Assembly (NCBI GenBank): GCA_030671985.1
Contig: DAOVHI010000067.1
Coordinates: forward strand, 1 to 7,405
Origin: a bacterium
Lineage (GTDB): Bacteria; JAHJDO01
Direction of reading: 5' to 3'
Length of the DNA stretch: 7,405 nt
The notes beneath the pieces are model-generated. The model did not search any database, had not been told where the DNA came from, and saw only the letters and a program-made list of their open reading frames with translations. Below, in pieces: positions 6,049 to 7,405 of this stretch (positions are counted from its first letter, which is position 1; each line of letters opens with the position of its first letter). The position numbers and the translations under genes were made by a program.

Positions 6049-6792
6049 ATGCATAAAAAAATATTTCTATCTGTTATCATACCTGCTTATAATGAGGAGA
6101 GGAGAATAACAGACACACTTGATGAATTCATCGCGTATTTAGGCAGGCAGTGTTATACGTATGAAATAATAATAGTGGATAATAGAAGCAATGATAATAC
6201 ATGGAATTTGTTGACTGATTACAGCACTAGATATGATTTTATAAAGATATTTAGAAACTTAAAGAATATGGGAAAGGGATATTCTATAAAAAGAGGCATG
6301 GAAAAGGCAGAGGGAAAATATGTTTTATTCTCTGATGCTGATATGGCTGTTAAACCTAAATATATCCAGAAACTGCTCAATAAATTAACAGAAGGGACAG
6401 ATATGGTTATAGGTTCAAGAAAGATTAAAGGGGCGAGTATAGAAACACCACAGACTTGGTTAAGAAGTAAGTTGGGACCATTATTTCATGCGATTGTCAT
6501 AAGATTTATAATCAGTGATTTTATTGACTCTATATGCGGGTTTAAAGGATTTAAAGCTAATGCAGCTAAAGCAATTTGCAAAGAACAAACTCTCTATGGA
6601 TATTGCTTTGATGTAGAGCTATTGCTTATTGCACAGAAGAATGGATATTCCATAAAGGAAATACCTGTAGTATGGAATGACAAAACGGGTAGTAAATTGA
6701 GCATTCTCGACAGCCCTGCTATTTTATTAGAAATCATAAAGTTGAAAATAAACCAAATCAAAGGCAGATATAATAAAGATAATGTCAGATAA
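6049..6792 (+). CDS. Family 2 glycosyltransferase, ALG5/polyprenyl-phosphate glucosyltransferase-like
   Basis: The 247-residue GT-A fold enzyme would transfer a sugar from a nucleotide donor to a polyprenyl phosphate on the cytoplasmic side of the membrane. It shows SVIIPAYNEE (8-17), EIIIVDNRSND (39-49), NMGKGYSIKRGMEKAEG (73-89), the metal-binding SDADMA (95-100, DxD at D96/D98), IGSRKIKGASIETPQTWLR with LGPLFH, DSICGFKGFK, CFDVELLLIA and GYSIKEIPVVW. This order matches the dolichyl-phosphate beta-glucosyltransferase subfamily; the actual sugar is not readable. It lacks the C-terminal membrane helices of ArnC/GtrB-type enzymes. I placed the start at the ATG at 6049 because the family's first strand begins right after it and a promoter lies just upstream; the frame stays open back to a TTG at 5974. 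No good Shine-Dalgarno is seen. Its last 11 bases overlap the next gene, so the two are probably made together. Confidence 0.9.
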   Translation: MHKKIFLSVIIPAYNEERRITDTLDEFIAYLGRQCYTYEIIIVDNRSNDNTWNLLTDYSTRYDFIKIFRNLKNMGKGYSIKRGMEKAEGKYVLFSDADMAVKPKYIQKLLNKLTEGTDMVIGSRKIKGASIETPQTWLRSKLGPLFHAIVIRFIISDFIDSICGFKGFKANAAKAICKEQTLYGYCFDVELLLIAQKNGYSIKEIPVVWNDKTGSKLSILDSPAILLEIIKLKINQIKGRYNKDNVR

Positions 6793-7405
6793 CAAACATA
6801 GACATCTTTTTATGCTTTGCATTTTTTTATTTTCCCTTATTGTCAGATTTATATATCTGTATTTTTTTAAACAGAGCATACTACACATAGAACATTCTCT
6901 TTTTGGAGATGCGGCTCAGTACATTCTGATTGCGAAAAACATTGCCTCAGGTAGTGGATTCAACATGCTGCCTGATTCAAATCTTTTGGCAAGCAGAGCT
7001 CCTCTTTTTCCGTTTATTCTTGCCGGAATTTTTAAATTATTCGGAACAAGTTACTGGCCGGCAAGAATTTTTCAGGTTTGTATAAGTTCTCTGATTCCTG
7101 TCATTACCTATTTAATTGGCAAAGAGATTGCTTCTAAAAGAGTTGCGACGATGTCGGTCAGCATTTCTGTGTTTTATCCGTTTTATGTTTTCTATAGCGC
7201 ATATGTTCTTACTGAAATTTTGTTTGTTTTTCTCTCTTGTTTGTCTTTATTGTATTTAATCAGATTTATAAAAACAGGTTCCTATCGGTCGTCATGTTTG
7301 GCGGGTGTGTTTTTGGGACTCTCAGCGCTTACAAGACCCATTGCTCTGGGATTTGGAGTGTTTTTTGTAATGTGTTATTTTTTTGTGCCTAAACGCAGAC
7401 TTAAA
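6782..7405 (+). CDS. ArnT-like GT-C membrane glycosyltransferase, 3'-truncated by window edge
   Basis: The frame is open from the ATG at 6782 to the last base, giving 208 codons of a longer gene. It starts inside the 3' end of the GT2 gene (11-base overlap). After a basic N-terminus and a first membrane helix (about 9-29), the outer loop carries FGDAAQYILIAKNIASGSGF (41-60). Its D43 is at the usual position of the catalytic aspartate in ArnT/PMT_2-family transferases. RAPLFPFILAGIFKLFG (72-88) is the typical start of the second helix, YVLTEILF (141-148) holds the second-loop glutamate, and LGLSALTRP (178-186) is also characteristic. The C-terminal half is absent. The protein would use a lipid-linked sugar on the outer membrane face; the preceding GT2 is a likely donor-maker. 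Its sequence is quite unlike the 575-residue GT-C protein next door, so this is not a recent duplication. Confidence 0.88.
   Translation, partial: MSDNKHRHLFMLCIFLFSLIVRFIYLYFFKQSILHIEHSLFGDAAQYILIAKNIASGSGFNMLPDSNLLASRAPLFPFILAGIFKLFGTSYWPARIFQVCISSLIPVITYLIGKEIASKRVATMSVSISVFYPFYVFYSAYVLTEILFVFLSCLSLLYLIRFIKTGSYRSSCLAGVFLGLSALTRPIALGFGVFFVMCYFFVPKRRLK

Overview
The window is A+T-rich, gene-dense bacterial DNA. It has no rRNA, tRNA, CRISPR array, insertion sequence or recognisable mobile-element boundary. Several traits would fit an uncultivated, Gram-negative-type lineage such as Omnitrophota or Elusimicrobiota: a type III glutamine synthetase, an ammonia-only NAD+ synthetase, a tiny excisionase-fold regulator, and a cluster of polyprenyl-phosphate-type glycosyltransferases and GT-C membrane proteins. 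That placement is a weak inference from gene content; no phylogenetic marker is present.

Layout. (1) Positions 1-2663, plus strand: the 3' part of a type III glutamine synthetase gene (glnN), followed with a one-base stop/start overlap by nadE. Both are nitrogen-assimilation or cofactor enzymes that handle ammonia. (2) Positions 2678-3072, minus strand: a compact two-gene unit driven by a near-consensus sigma-70 promoter. It encodes a 56-residue excisionase/MerR-like helix-turn-helix protein and a 56-residue CxxC...CxxC zinc-ribbon protein that starts at GTG. The strong Shine-Dalgarno of the second gene is built into the last codons and stop of the first. (3) Positions 3290-4201, plus strand: an internally deleted family 2 glycosyltransferase remnant, then an intact class I SAM-dependent methyltransferase. 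(4) Positions 4211-5938, minus strand: a large GT-C fold (PMT/ArnT-like) membrane glycosyltransferase convergent with the methyltransferase. (5) Positions 6049-7405, plus strand: an intact ALG5-like (polyprenyl-phosphate glucosyltransferase-type) GT2, overlapping by 11 bases a second ArnT-like GT-C gene cut by the window end.

How the genes may work together. In the right half, the GT2 would charge a polyprenyl phosphate with a sugar on the cytoplasmic side. The GT-C proteins would transfer such lipid-linked sugars on the outer face of the membrane, and the methyltransferase may modify the glycan or its lipid. The first GT2 has lost its catalytic core and survives as two fused ends, so this part of the pathway has decayed or been replaced. 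The left half is a separate housekeeping unit. The small HTH/zinc-ribbon pair lies between the two and has no assignable function; it is the least explained part of the window.

Two apparent gene starts at TTG codons (3072 minus, 5974 plus) are judged wrong. One lies inside a promoter -35 box and the other upstream of a promoter, so the starts are set at 3024 and 6049. I see no clear novel multi-gene system. The strongest leads are the HTH/zinc-ribbon pair and the collapsed GT2.
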